This document shows positions 44,560 through 51,517 of a stretch of 64,000 bases of DNA, in pieces (position 1 is the stretch's first letter; the number at the start of each line of letters is the position of its first letter). The DNA comes from Prevotella sp. GTDB taxonomy: Bacteria > Bacteroidota > Bacteroidia > Bacteroidales > Bacteroidaceae. Where the stretch lies: positions 1 through 64,000 of the forward strand of contig JAGAYI010000041.1 in the NCBI GenBank assembly GCA_017940545.1, given 5' to 3'. A model generated the notes under the pieces. The model worked only from the letters and a program-made list of their open reading frames with translations. It had not been told where the DNA came from and made no database searches. A program made the position numbers and the translations under genes.

Positions 44560-44987
44560 TTTCTAAGACGAATGAACAAAAGGGCGAAGGTTTTAAGACG
44601 AATGGACGAGAGGACGAAGATTTTTCAGAAAAGTTTTTTTAAACGGTTACCAAATGTACACACTATGGGACATAAAAAAGTGTGGTGTGCCCACCGTGAA
44701 AATAACCCCTGGAAGGCTGTTTCTGACGGTGTACGGCCTACACCTAATGAACTGCAAATGGGCAAAATGCGGGAAAACTGAAAAAAGTGGAAAACACAGG
44801 CGACATGTAAACGCGAAAGTCCTGTAAATACGCGTTTTCTGAAATCCTGCAAAGTGGACGACAGGGACAAAAAGGGGCTAAAACGGCAAAAAAAAGTGGA
44901 TTCGAAATTTGTACCCTATCATGTGTTTTCTATACTTTTGCCTCGAAAAAAAATCTGAAATGCGGAAAAATATCGTTCTAAACAGGG
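44560..44987. other. Intergenic region left of the inverted-repeat cassette
   Basis: No convincing gene. AAGACGAATG recurs at 44565 and 44597 in an imperfect 30-bp repeat. TTG (44909-44911), 21 bp, TACTTTTG (44933-44940) is a possible plus-strand promoter pointing into the left inverted repeat, where it would express the 9-codon mini-ORF MNLNVETEK. A 69-codon plus-strand frame at 44572 has no recognisable features. Confidence 0.45.
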
Positions 44988-45063
44988 CAATATGAACCTT
45001 AACGTAGAAACGGAGAAATAGAAAACGGAGAAAACAAGTGCGGCCACCTTCACTGGCGGCCGC
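44988..45063 (+). repeat. Left 76-bp inverted repeat
   Basis: Reverse complement of 51013-51088 with two mismatches. Contains ATG-AAC-CTT-AAC-GTA mini-ORF MNLNVETEK (44992-45021) and a GC hairpin. Confidence 0.9.
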
Positions 45064-45065
45064 AC
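45038..45065 (-). terminator. Terminator of leftward cassette operon
   Basis: GTGCGGCC (45038-45045) pairs with GGCCGCAC (45058-45065); read leftwards it is followed by TTGTTTTC. It lies within the left inverted repeat, 20 bp beyond the HU-like gene. Confidence 0.65.
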
Positions 45066-45085
45066 CCAAAAAGAAAATTACAACA

Positions 45086-45460
45086 CTATTTTTCAGGCTT
45101 CCGTACAACAACATCGCTATACTCGATGCGGATTGCCTTCAGCTCCTTTACTAATGCCCTCTCCGGAATGAAACTAATGCTGAAATGCTTATTATTATAT
45201 CGCAGTGAGAAAGTGCCGAAATCATCTATCTTTACCCGATTCGACTCACAGATGGCTTCTTTTAGCTCCTCTACTATCATGCTAAGAGCCAATCGCAAAC
45301 TTAGTTCATCAAGGCACAGGCCGCGCGTGTTGCATATTCGCTTCAGCAAGTCCCGCTGAGTAAGGCTATTCCAGAAATGAACGTTCTCCCTTTTGATGAC
45401 CGTTCCATCAGGCCTTACAAACGTTTTCCGTTCCAATCTTACTTTTTCATAGTGTTTCAT
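45086..45460 (-). CDS. HU/IHF-like DNA-binding protein
   Basis: 124 residues. LTQRDLLKRICNTRGLCLDELSLRLALSMIVEELKEAICESNRVKIDDFGTFSL matches the HU-related fold (helix-helix-beta, with V-x-I-x-x-F-G-T-F). Extended basic N-terminus MKHYEKVRLERKTFVR. Probably binds cassette or chromosomal DNA. Its start overlaps the end of the P5-like gene by 4 bp (ATGA), so the operon is coupled. Confidence 0.75.
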   Translation of the reverse strand: MKHYEKVRLERKTFVRPDGTVIKRENVHFWNSLTQRDLLKRICNTRGLCLDELSLRLALSMIVEELKEAICESNRVKIDDFGTFSLRYNNKHFSISFIPERALVKELKAIRIEYSDVVVRKPEK

Positions 45461-45894
45461 ATCCAGAATTTTCTATAGTTTAAAGGAACTATATTGAATG
45501 ATTTTTCAAACACGAAGTCGCTCATGGTGTAGCGTGACTCGAAGAGTGCCATGGCCGAAACCAGCTGTTTCAAGTCCATTCGAGTTCTATTCATATTCAG
45601 TTTTGCCATCTTGTTGGTGACAAACTTGATGTAGTTCTGCTCTGCCTCGCCGCCGTCGGGAGCCCAGCGGTGAATAATGGCCGGAACGTACAGGCCTACT
45701 TCTTTTCGCATGGCGTAGCGCGTCAGTATGATGATAGCCGCGCGTATGCCGAATTCTATGCGCAAGAACTGTTCAAACTTCCCGTCCGTGTTGTTGGAGT
45801 ATTTGCCAATCCAATAATTGCCTCTGGCATACACAATGTTCAGCGGATTACAGTTTCTGATTCCGCGCTCCAGTCGTTTTGCGTCGTCGGTCAT
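45457..45894 (-). CDS. P5-like phage structural/peptidoglycan-acting protein
   Basis: 145 residues. RGIRNCNPLNIVYARGNYWIGKYSNNTDGKFEQFLRIEFGIRAAIIILTRYAMRKEV matches the 'RGIRNNNPLNIR' family often annotated structural protein P5 in phages and prophages. RWAPDGGEAEQNYIKFVTNKM follows. It probably has a lysozyme-like fold acting on peptidoglycan, in the slot where related Bacteroides loci carry an N-acetylmuramoyl amidase. AGGAGG about 8 nt before ATG is a true Shine-Dalgarno, rare in Bacteroidetes. Confidence 0.7.
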   Translation of the reverse strand: MTDDAKRLERGIRNCNPLNIVYARGNYWIGKYSNNTDGKFEQFLRIEFGIRAAIIILTRYAMRKEVGLYVPAIIHRWAPDGGEAEQNYIKFVTNKMAKLNMNRTRMDLKQLVSAMALFESRYTMSDFVFEKSFNIVPLNYRKFWI

Positions 45895-46043
45895 GGCTGT
45901 TCCTCCTTTCCTTCTTTTTTCTCGTTGTCGTCGTTATCCTTGCGGAAGACGTTGACAATGGCCATTATTAACTCGTACAGAGGTTTGATGTACTTTAACA
46001 ATTCCCATACTTGCTTGATGCTGAAAAGAAAAATTTTTTTCAT
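45891..46043 (-). CDS. Small membrane-associated protein of the cassette
   Basis: 50 residues starting MKKIFLFSIKQVWELL, with a hydrophobic/amphipathic stretch (IKPLYELIMAIVNVF) and a charged tail (RKDNDDNEKKEGKEEQP). Its stop overlaps the P5-like start (ATGA). Similar tiny genes sit next to VirE/HU/amidase sets in Bacteroides; a holin- or anchor-like role is a guess. Confidence 0.6.
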   Translation of the reverse strand: MKKIFLFSIKQVWELLKYIKPLYELIMAIVNVFRKDNDDNEKKEGKEEQP

Positions 46044-46068
46044 TGTTTGATTGTTTAAAAAGTTATTA

Positions 46069-48558
46069 TTAAATGATTTTCTTGTACTCGCCCCGCTTGC
46101 CAGAGGGTTTCACCCATTTCTTTTCTTTCCATCGGTTGATTTGCGAAAAAGCAGCCTTATTCGACAATGAAAAGATTTCCGAAACTTTTTTCACATTGAA
46201 ACATCTTGGCAGTTTGTTGTACAACTCGCTATTAAGAGTCTGGCGCACGCGCGGCTGAAAATCCTTGGCTTGGTTTTCCAGCGCCTGCCGCACCATTTCA
46301 CCATACTGGCGAATCTGCATGTAGTAGATGAAATCGCCCATGAGCCTTGCAAATTCGAGTGTTTTCTTTGTGATGGGCACCTCAAGCGGCTGGCCCTGCT
46401 GCTGCATGGCCTCCAGCCTGTCAATGTTATCAAGCACGGCGTAAACCAGTCCGTAGCGCACAATGTACATGGGCACGCGCTTGCGGAAGTAGTCGGCCAC
46501 CACGTCGTTGTTCATTTCTGCCTCGCGCGTCATGTCGGCGCACCATGCGTAAGCCTCGTCCACAAGCTTCTGGCAATGCAGTTGGCCGTGCAGAGCCTCC
46601 AGCCTGTAGCCCCAGGCACGCAGTCGCGCCTCCGACTCGTGTTCGCGCATGGGTGGCTTGGGGTCAAGCATTTCAAAGTTTCGGCTTGGCATGACGAACA
46701 GCGCCAGTCGCGTCACCAGACCGTCAAGCACGGTGCCAGGCTTGATTTTTCGCTGCATGGCGTCGGGCGTGCCCGTGATGACCTGATTCCAGTTCACCTG
46801 ATACAGTCCGTTGGCACTCTGGTTGTTGGCATAGTCAACACCTGCCTCCTCGTTCTGGAACGACTTGCACTCCAAGTCCAGCTTGCCTGCCCAGCTGCCT
46901 GTCTGCACGCGCAGGGCGGTGGCCAGCTCACTTTCGAAGGTGAACAGGTGCAGGTGAACTTCCTCGCCGTCAATGAGCTCCTTGGCATCGCGCAGACGCG
47001 CGTAAAGCATGGCGTTCGACAGCGTTGAGGGCACATAGCGTATGACGGGGTGCTTGATTTCCTGAGCGGCCTCCTTGGCTTTCTTCGAACTCGTCTCGCG
47101 CTGCAGGCGGTCTTCCTTGTACTGCTGCTCCCACTCGCGCCCTGCCTTGTCAGCCGACTTCATGGCCTCCATAATGAGTTTGTCGAGCTTCACGGCAAAC
47201 GACTTGCCGCTGGCGGCATCGCCCAGAATATAGACCAGGAACGACAGCCGGCGCTGCTCGCCGTCGTAGTGCAGCCACCAGCAGCGCGTCAGGTACGTGC
47301 CGAGCATGGCCAGTCCTGCGAGTGCTGCTCCCATTTTTGATTCATCAGGAACCGATGCGCACACATCTCGTAGGGGGTCATTAAGTACACCTTGCAGCCG
47401 CTTCCACCACTTTCGGTAATCGATTCCAATTCCATCTTCAGCATGACCGTTTCCACCGCCCAGTTTGTCTGCACCGGTGCCTCCCGCTGCGCCTCCTTCA
47501 GTCGTTCCGCACGCGGAAAGATTTTTAAGTATTGCCCTGATTCTTGGGGGCATGAAGGGTGCCATTTTGTATGCACAAGCCGAAGCACATATTTGCTTGA
47601 CTTCAGCGTCAGGAAGTCCACAATAGTCAATGACCCGTAGCAGTTCGTCCGCATTGTTATCAGTGATATACCTGAGTCGGTTAGCCATTGATAGCACCTT
47701 TGTATGACGTTCGCCAGTAACGGGATGTCCCCCCTCGAGACGCCAGTATTCAGCAACGATATCCTTAAACGGAATTCCCTTAAACGTTGGTTCACCATCT
47801 TCGTTTGTCTCTAATCCAGATTCAGTTTGTTCAGTAGCTCCCTGTGCGTGCGGTTCACCTTGTCCCACAGCTGCAGCAACATTTCCGTCAGCAGTTTTAT
47901 TGGATACAGGAGTATAAACACTATTAACAGCAGCACCATGGCTGTTCCCGTGGCGATAAGCATCGCCAAATTTCTTGTCGTATTCATCATTTTGATATTC
48001 AAAAATTTCGTTGTTTATATACAGTATGTCTTCGCTTGTAGGGCAGAACGAGCCGCGACTGCTGTCCTTGCACGCCTCGTCGGGCTTGAAGCCCAGCGCG
48101 TCGGCCAGCCGCCGCTGGTTGTCGGCCAGGTTGCCCACCTCGGGGTCGGCCTTGGCCACTATGCGCAGCCCGTGCTGGCTGGGCGTGACGTGCACCAGCA
48201 AGATGTCGAAACGCCCGATGTAGTGAGTTATAAGCTGCTCATACGTTGCCCGCGGGTCTTCCACGTCGTCCAGGTCGAGCATGTAGAGCCCGTTCAGGAT
48301 GACGTTCTCCTGCCGCCGCCACGTGTCTTCCTCGCCGTGAGCACTAATGCTCGGGGTGATGTCGCCCGCCATGAAGACAAACAGGGGTAGCCGGCGCTTC
48401 AGGTCGCCCAGCCGCTGCTTGCGGTCGGGCGCGTCGGGCTTCACTATGCGTATCTCATCGTGAATGGCGCGCACGTGCGCGTCGTGTGTCAGCCGTTGCC
48501 AGTCTTCTTCTGTGCACGGGCGGCATCCAGTAAAAATTGCTTGTTGATAGTAAAACAT
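46069..48558 (-). CDS. VirE N-terminal / DUF3987 helicase-primase-like protein
   Basis: 829 residues. The N-terminus MFYYQQAIFTGCRPC and GLYMLDLDDVEDPRATYEQL with VTPSQHGLRIVAKAD match the VirE_N (BT4734-like) primase-type domain. A primase C-terminal-like segment follows (about 260-330). The DUF3987 ATPase region (about 370-720) has Walker A YILGDAASGKSF and TGTPDAMQRKIKPG. A short C-terminal winged-helix-like end is present (FNVKKVSEIFSLSNKAAFSQINRWKEKKWV). Likely a replication initiator or helicase of the element. Its first 70 bp overlap the preceding gene. Confidence 0.78.
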   Translation of the reverse strand: MFYYQQAIFTGCRPCTEEDWQRLTHDAHVRAIHDEIRIVKPDAPDRKQRLGDLKRRLPLFVFMAGDITPSISAHGEEDTWRRQENVILNGLYMLDLDDVEDPRATYEQLITHYIGRFDILLVHVTPSQHGLRIVAKADPEVGNLADNQRRLADALGFKPDEACKDSSRGSFCPTSEDILYINNEIFEYQNDEYDKKFGDAYRHGNSHGAAVNSVYTPVSNKTADGNVAAAVGQGEPHAQGATEQTESGLETNEDGEPTFKGIPFKDIVAEYWRLEGGHPVTGERHTKVLSMANRLRYITDNNADELLRVIDYCGLPDAEVKQICASACAYKMAPFMPPRIRAILKNLSACGTTEGGAAGGTGADKLGGGNGHAEDGIGIDYRKWWKRLQGVLNDPLRDVCASVPDESKMGAALAGLAMLGTYLTRCWWLHYDGEQRRLSFLVYILGDAASGKSFAVKLDKLIMEAMKSADKAGREWEQQYKEDRLQRETSSKKAKEAAQEIKHPVIRYVPSTLSNAMLYARLRDAKELIDGEEVHLHLFTFESELATALRVQTGSWAGKLDLECKSFQNEEAGVDYANNQSANGLYQVNWNQVITGTPDAMQRKIKPGTVLDGLVTRLALFVMPSRNFEMLDPKPPMREHESEARLRAWGYRLEALHGQLHCQKLVDEAYAWCADMTREAEMNNDVVADYFRKRVPMYIVRYGLVYAVLDNIDRLEAMQQQGQPLEVPITKKTLEFARLMGDFIYYMQIRQYGEMVRQALENQAKDFQPRVRQTLNSELYNKLPRCFNVKKVSEIFSLSNKAAFSQINRWKEKKWVKPSGKRGEYKKII

Positions 48559-49082
48559 TGGTAAAGGGATTGGAATTGTTTTAATGCGTTTTGTTCAATA
48601 GTCTGCCCCTCGGTGGCGACGGGCAGCGAGAGTGAAATCTCCACCCGTGCGCTGTCAGCCCGGTACCACACGCGCAGGGACTCCTTGTCCCACAGCATGC
48701 GGTCTTTCTTGCGCGGCCTGACGGGCTTCGCCTTGCTCCCGAAGCCGTCCAGGAAACCGTCTAACTGCTGTTGCAGGGTAGAGGCGGCCACGGGGTCGTC
48801 CGCGTCGCACATCAGGTGTGCGCAGAGCTTCGGACGCGTCCCCTGTGTCTCGTAGAACTGTGAATTACCCTGACGCTTGATGACCTTCTTCTGCGGTTGC
48901 CCTTCGCCCTGGGCCCTGAACTCAATGTCGCCGCCGGCATAGATGGTTGCCGTGCCGCGCACCTTCTTGGGGGTCATCATCGCCACTTGTGTGTCTTGTT
49001 TCTTCTTGTCCATAACTGTTATTTTTTTCGGTTCTGACTTTTCTTCGTTTTCCACTTTCTCCGTTTCTACGTTAAGGTTCAT
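48489..49082 (-). CDS. Unrecognised cassette protein (MNLNVETEK start)
   Basis: 197 residues, no recognised domain. The first nine codons (MNLNVETEK) belong to a module present in four copies across the cassette. A Lys/Glu-rich head precedes a globular part with GGDIEFRAQGEGQPQKKVIKRQGNSQFYETQG and RADSARVEISLSLP. It lies between an SSB-sized protein and the helicase-primase, so a role in element replication is plausible. Confidence 0.6.
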   Translation of the reverse strand: MNLNVETEKVENEEKSEPKKITVMDKKKQDTQVAMMTPKKVRGTATIYAGGDIEFRAQGEGQPQKKVIKRQGNSQFYETQGTRPKLCAHLMCDADDPVAASTLQQQLDGFLDGFGSKAKPVRPRKKDRMLWDKESLRVWYRADSARVEISLSLPVATEGQTIEQNALKQFQSLYQCFTINKQFLLDAARAQKKTGNG

Positions 49083-49190
49083 AAATTCAGCGTTTTACGG
49101 TGAATTTTTTTTAATAATATATATATTATTAATTTTCAGGTGTCACTTTTTTTCTACGGAAAAATGAACCTTATCGTAGAAACGGAGAAA
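49056..49190. repeat. Inverted MNLxVETEK modules around an AT palindrome
   Basis: 27-bp modules at 49082-49056 (minus) and 49164-49190 (plus) face away from a perfect 22-bp A/T palindrome at 49111-49132 (half-site TTAATAATATA). The plus module forms a 12-codon mini-ORF ending at 49202. The layout, next to a helicase-primase gene, resembles a replication origin or a divergent control region. Confidence 0.7.
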
Positions 49191-49218
49191 GAGAAAACGT
49201 AGATTTCTGACGTTTTTT

Positions 49219-49551
49219 TTAATGTTCACGAACAGGGATATATAGCGGTTCCCAACTGACCAGGTTGACCTCAGTCTGGTAGTGCGTCACCCCCTGCTGG
49301 TCGGTATATTCGCGTTTGTTGAACATCAGCCGCACGAAGTAGCTGCACCACACTCTGACGGTTTTGTTCACAGTCACGTCCATTTCCAGCGCGTCGGCCT
49401 GCTCCTGCACCGCCTCGGCGTAAATCACGTCCTTGCCCGCGCGCAGCGTCACGCCGATGCTCTTAAACACCTTTTGCTCGTTGGTACGGCTGTCGGTGTA
49501 CTGCCTCTGGCTCATGCTGCCAATTTTCTCGATTCTTGCAATAATTTCCAT
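49219..49551 (-). CDS. SSB-sized protein, possible OB fold
   Basis: 110 residues. MEIIARIEKIGSMSQRQYTDSRTNEQKVFKSIGVTLRAGKDVIYAEAVQEQADAL has the size and strand pattern of an OB-fold ssDNA-binding protein, but no decisive motif. The C-terminus LVSWEPLYIPVREH lacks the acidic tip of SSB. First gene of the leftward operon. Function uncertain. Confidence 0.5.
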   Translation of the reverse strand: MEIIARIEKIGSMSQRQYTDSRTNEQKVFKSIGVTLRAGKDVIYAEAVQEQADALEMDVTVNKTVRVWCSYFVRLMFNKREYTDQQGVTHYQTEVNLVSWEPLYIPVREH

Positions 49552-49617
49552 AATCTTTTCTTTTTTTTAAGTGTTAATCAATTCACGAATTTTTTGCGGA
49601 ATGGCCATTTCCAGCCG

Positions 49618-49648
49618 CAAAGATAGGGCGGAAAGTGCTAACAAACAA
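49618..49648 (-). promoter_or_regulatory. Promoter of leftward cassette operon
   Basis: Minus strand: TTG (49648-49646), 20 bp, TATCTTTG (49625-49618). The gap to the divergent gene holds several GTTAA/GTTAC motifs (49661-49704) that may be operator sites. Confidence 0.6.
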
Positions 49649-49722
49649 AAAAAAAAAAACGTTAACCAAAGTGACGTTATGTTAAGCGTTACGATTTATT
49701 AACGTATATTTGCACTCACGCT

Positions 49723-49878
49723 ATGTTTGAGACGTTTTTCGACACGCTGCCCGCCCTGTTTCTGGTAGGCGATTTCCGCTGGGCGTTCGTTGCCCACGCG
49801 GCACTTTTCGGTGCCGCCGCGTTTGCGGCAGGCTACTGGTACGGGTGCCGCCGCGAGCGCCGGAAAAGGGCGAAGTAA
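49723..49878 (+). CDS. 51-residue membrane protein of the cassette
   Basis: Starts MFETFFDTLPALFLVGDF, one hydrophobic helix (WAFVAHAALFGAAAFAAGYWYG), then a basic end (CRRERRKRAK). TATATTTG at 49705-49712 is a fitting -7 box, with TTA instead of TTG upstream. Typical of small phage membrane proteins (holin or spanin size); no homologue recognised. Confidence 0.55.
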   Translation: MFETFFDTLPALFLVGDFRWAFVAHAALFGAAAFAAGYWYGCRRERRKRAK

Positions 49879-50155
49879 GCCCCGAAATGTTAAAAATGCT
49901 TTAAAACGAACGTTTTTCGCCTCTTTATTTCACCGTCCCCCAGCTTCTTCGTAATTTTGCACCGAGCCAGCCAAGGCCACGCCCCCACGTGCACGCGAAG
50001 TGCCGTTTCGCCCCAAGGGAGGTGCCGTTTCGCTGCAGGAAATGTGACGCACCACTTGGCGGAAACCCCGGCTCTTCGGGAGGCTGACAGCCCGAGGTGG
50101 CTCAAACGAGAGAGAATTGTTTTCAGGATTTTATTAACTAAAAATTTTTACAACT
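49879..50155 (+). other. GC-rich leader before the HU-like gene
   Basis: No gene seen. GTGCCGTTTCGC occurs at 50000-50011 and 50022-50033, 22 bp apart. TAATTTTG at 49952-49959 may be a -7 box. G/C-rich complementary pieces suggest a structured transcript. Confidence 0.45.
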
Positions 50156-50710
50156 ATGGCAGCAACACAACAGATTCAGATGCGCATCAATCTTCGCGCA
50201 AACAGTAACAGGAAGAGCGACTTCTTCGGCCGACTCTACCCCTACATTGACCGCAACGGCACGCTGGACACCCGCGGCTTCTGCAAACACATGTCCGAGC
50301 ACAACACCATCTATGACCGTAGCATCGTAGAGGGTGTCATGACCACCATGCAGGGCTGTCTCGTGGAACTGCTCTCGCAGGGTGTGGGCGTCAAGCTGAC
50401 GGGCATAGGCACCTTCTACCCCACGGTGCAGAGCGTGCCGGGCGGTGCCGAAAGTGTGGAGGAGGCTCAGACGCTGGGCGCCGACAACCTGGTGCAGGGC
50501 GTGCACGTGCGCTTCCGCCCCGACGGCACGAAGCTCGACGACATCACCTCGAAGAGCATGAAGAAGAACTGTGCCCTCACGCTGCACATGCTGCAGGTGG
50601 AGGACGGTACGACGACTGGCGCGGACGGCAAGGAACGCAAGAAGTACAAGTACCTGCCCATCAGCAAGTACGAACAGCAGGCCGACCCCGACCCAGAGCC
50701 GGAGCCCTAA
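50156..50710 (+). CDS. HU-related DNA-binding protein (TIGR01201 type)
   Basis: 184 residues. Begins with a strand-rich N-terminus (QQIQMRINLRANSNRKSDFFGRLYPYI), then the HU-like helices (GFCKHMSEHNTIYDRSIVEGVMTTMQGCLVELLSQGVGVKLTGIGTFYPTV). The C-terminal tail is Pro/Asp/Glu repeats (DPDPEPEP). The family is abundant in Bacteroidetes near polysaccharide loci and integrated elements. Start ATG 50156 lies behind an A/T-rich leader without Shine-Dalgarno. Confidence 0.85.
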   Translation: MAATQQIQMRINLRANSNRKSDFFGRLYPYIDRNGTLDTRGFCKHMSEHNTIYDRSIVEGVMTTMQGCLVELLSQGVGVKLTGIGTFYPTVQSVPGGAESVEEAQTLGADNLVQGVHVRFRPDGTKLDDITSKSMKKNCALTLHMLQVEDGTTTGADGKERKKYKYLPISKYEQQADPDPEPEP

Positions 50711-50738
50711 ACGAAGCCCCTCCGGGGGCTTTCGTTTT
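50711..50738 (+). terminator. Terminator after HU-like gene
   Basis: ACGAAGCCCC pairs with GGGGGCTTTCGT around TCC, followed by TTTCTC. It separates the HU gene from the holin-like gene. Confidence 0.75.
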
Positions 50739-50761
50739 CTCTCTTAGAAAGGAGGTGAACG

Positions 50762-50962
50762 ATGATAAAGAATGTACGCGCATATACAGCAATAGCGATG
50801 CTGGCCTCGGGAGTGGGGCTGAGCGTGGCAGGCTTCATTGCCCCGCCTTTCGGGGAAATCAGCGACTCGGTGCTGTGGTTCTTCGCCCAGTGCTTGATGT
50901 ATGCAGGCACAGCCTTAGGCATCGACGTCATGGTGGATTACAAATTGTCTCGACGTTCATAA
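50762..50962 (+). CDS. Two-helix holin-like protein
   Basis: 66 residues. Two membrane helices (AIAMLASGVGLSVAGFIAPP and VLWFFAQCLMYAGTALGIDVMV), then VDYKLSRRS. It resembles small proteins seen in Bacteroides phage-like and capsule-linked loci. The Shine-Dalgarno AAAGGAGGTGA at 50748-50758 is perfect and ideally spaced, exceptional for this phylum. It starts only 24 bp after a terminator, so it may be made from read-through or another transcript. Confidence 0.7.
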   Translation: MIKNVRAYTAIAMLASGVGLSVAGFIAPPFGEISDSVLWFFAQCLMYAGTALGIDVMVDYKLSRRS

Positions 50963-51012
50963 AGGTTCTCATTTTCATATTACTTTAGTCTTTTTGGTTA
51001 CATGTTAGAGTT

Positions 51013-51088
51013 GCGGCCGCCTGTGAAGGTGGCCGCACTTGTTTTCTCCGTTTTCTATTTCTCCGTTTCTACGATAAGGTTCATATTG
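51013..51088 (-). repeat. Right 76-bp inverted repeat
   Basis: Partner of 44988-45063. It holds a GC hairpin followed by TTGTTTTC, serving as a terminator for rightward genes, and a minus-strand mini-ORF MNLIVETEK from 51084. Confidence 0.9.
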
Positions 51089-51484
51089 TTTCCAATCATT
51101 CGTGGACAGGCCACATTTGTGGCCGGTGCCAGCTGGGGACAGGTAGGTAACCAGAACATTGGTAACTACATGTATCTGGCTCCTATGAGCTATGGCAGCT
51201 ACTACTACAACTTCGGCAACCAGCTGGGCTCCGATGCCGACCAGACGGTCACCGTGCCGCTCAAGGCCGGCGAGCATCGAATACTCCTGTGGAACGGTGG
51301 TGCACAGTCCATGTTCATGAACAGCCTGCACTTCGATGCCGGTGCAACCGGCATCGGGAGCCTTACCCCAGCCCTCTCCCAAGGAGAAGGGGCTTGGTAC
51401 ACCCTCGACGGACGTAAAGTGGTAAAAGGTGCATTGCTAAAGGGCATCTACATCTACAACGGAAAAAAGATAATCATCAAATAA
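51089..51484 (+). pseudogene. 3' remnant of a carbohydrate-binding secreted protein
   Basis: The open frame runs out of the inverted repeat into RGQATFVAGASWGQVGNQNIGNYMYLAPMSYG and VTVPLKAGEHRILLWNGGAQSMFMNSLHFDA, typical of CBM6/CBM35-like modules. It ends in the Prevotella tail YTLDGRKVVKGALLKGIYIYNGKKIIIK. The 5' part, including signal peptide and catalytic domain, is missing and not found left of the cassette. The linker contains LTPALSQGEG, encoded by a known-type dispersed palindrome (51358-51393). Confidence 0.7.
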
Positions 51485-51517
51485 TTCAATAACTCAATAT
51501 CTAAAACTTTAATGCTT

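Larger units (their letters stand above)
44988..51088. mobile_element. 6.1 kb phage/plasmid-like cassette with 76-bp inverted ends
   Basis: Inverted repeats of 76 bp (74 identical) bound 5.95 kb that holds a leftward operon (SSB-sized protein, unknown, VirE/DUF3987, small membrane protein, P5-like, HU-like) and a rightward set (51-residue membrane protein, HU-like, holin-like). The right end abuts a gene missing its 5' part. No integrase or transposase is inside, and no target duplication was seen, so mobility would need outside help or the inverted repeats may only be shared terminator modules. Confidence 0.55.

Noticed and set aside
44572..44781. 69-codon plus-strand ORF near corA
   Set aside because: No promoter, domain or composition support; lies in repeat-derived intergenic DNA.
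47289..47798. 169-codon ORF inside the VirE/DUF3987 gene
   Set aside because: Shadow frame on the same strand as a well-supported long gene.
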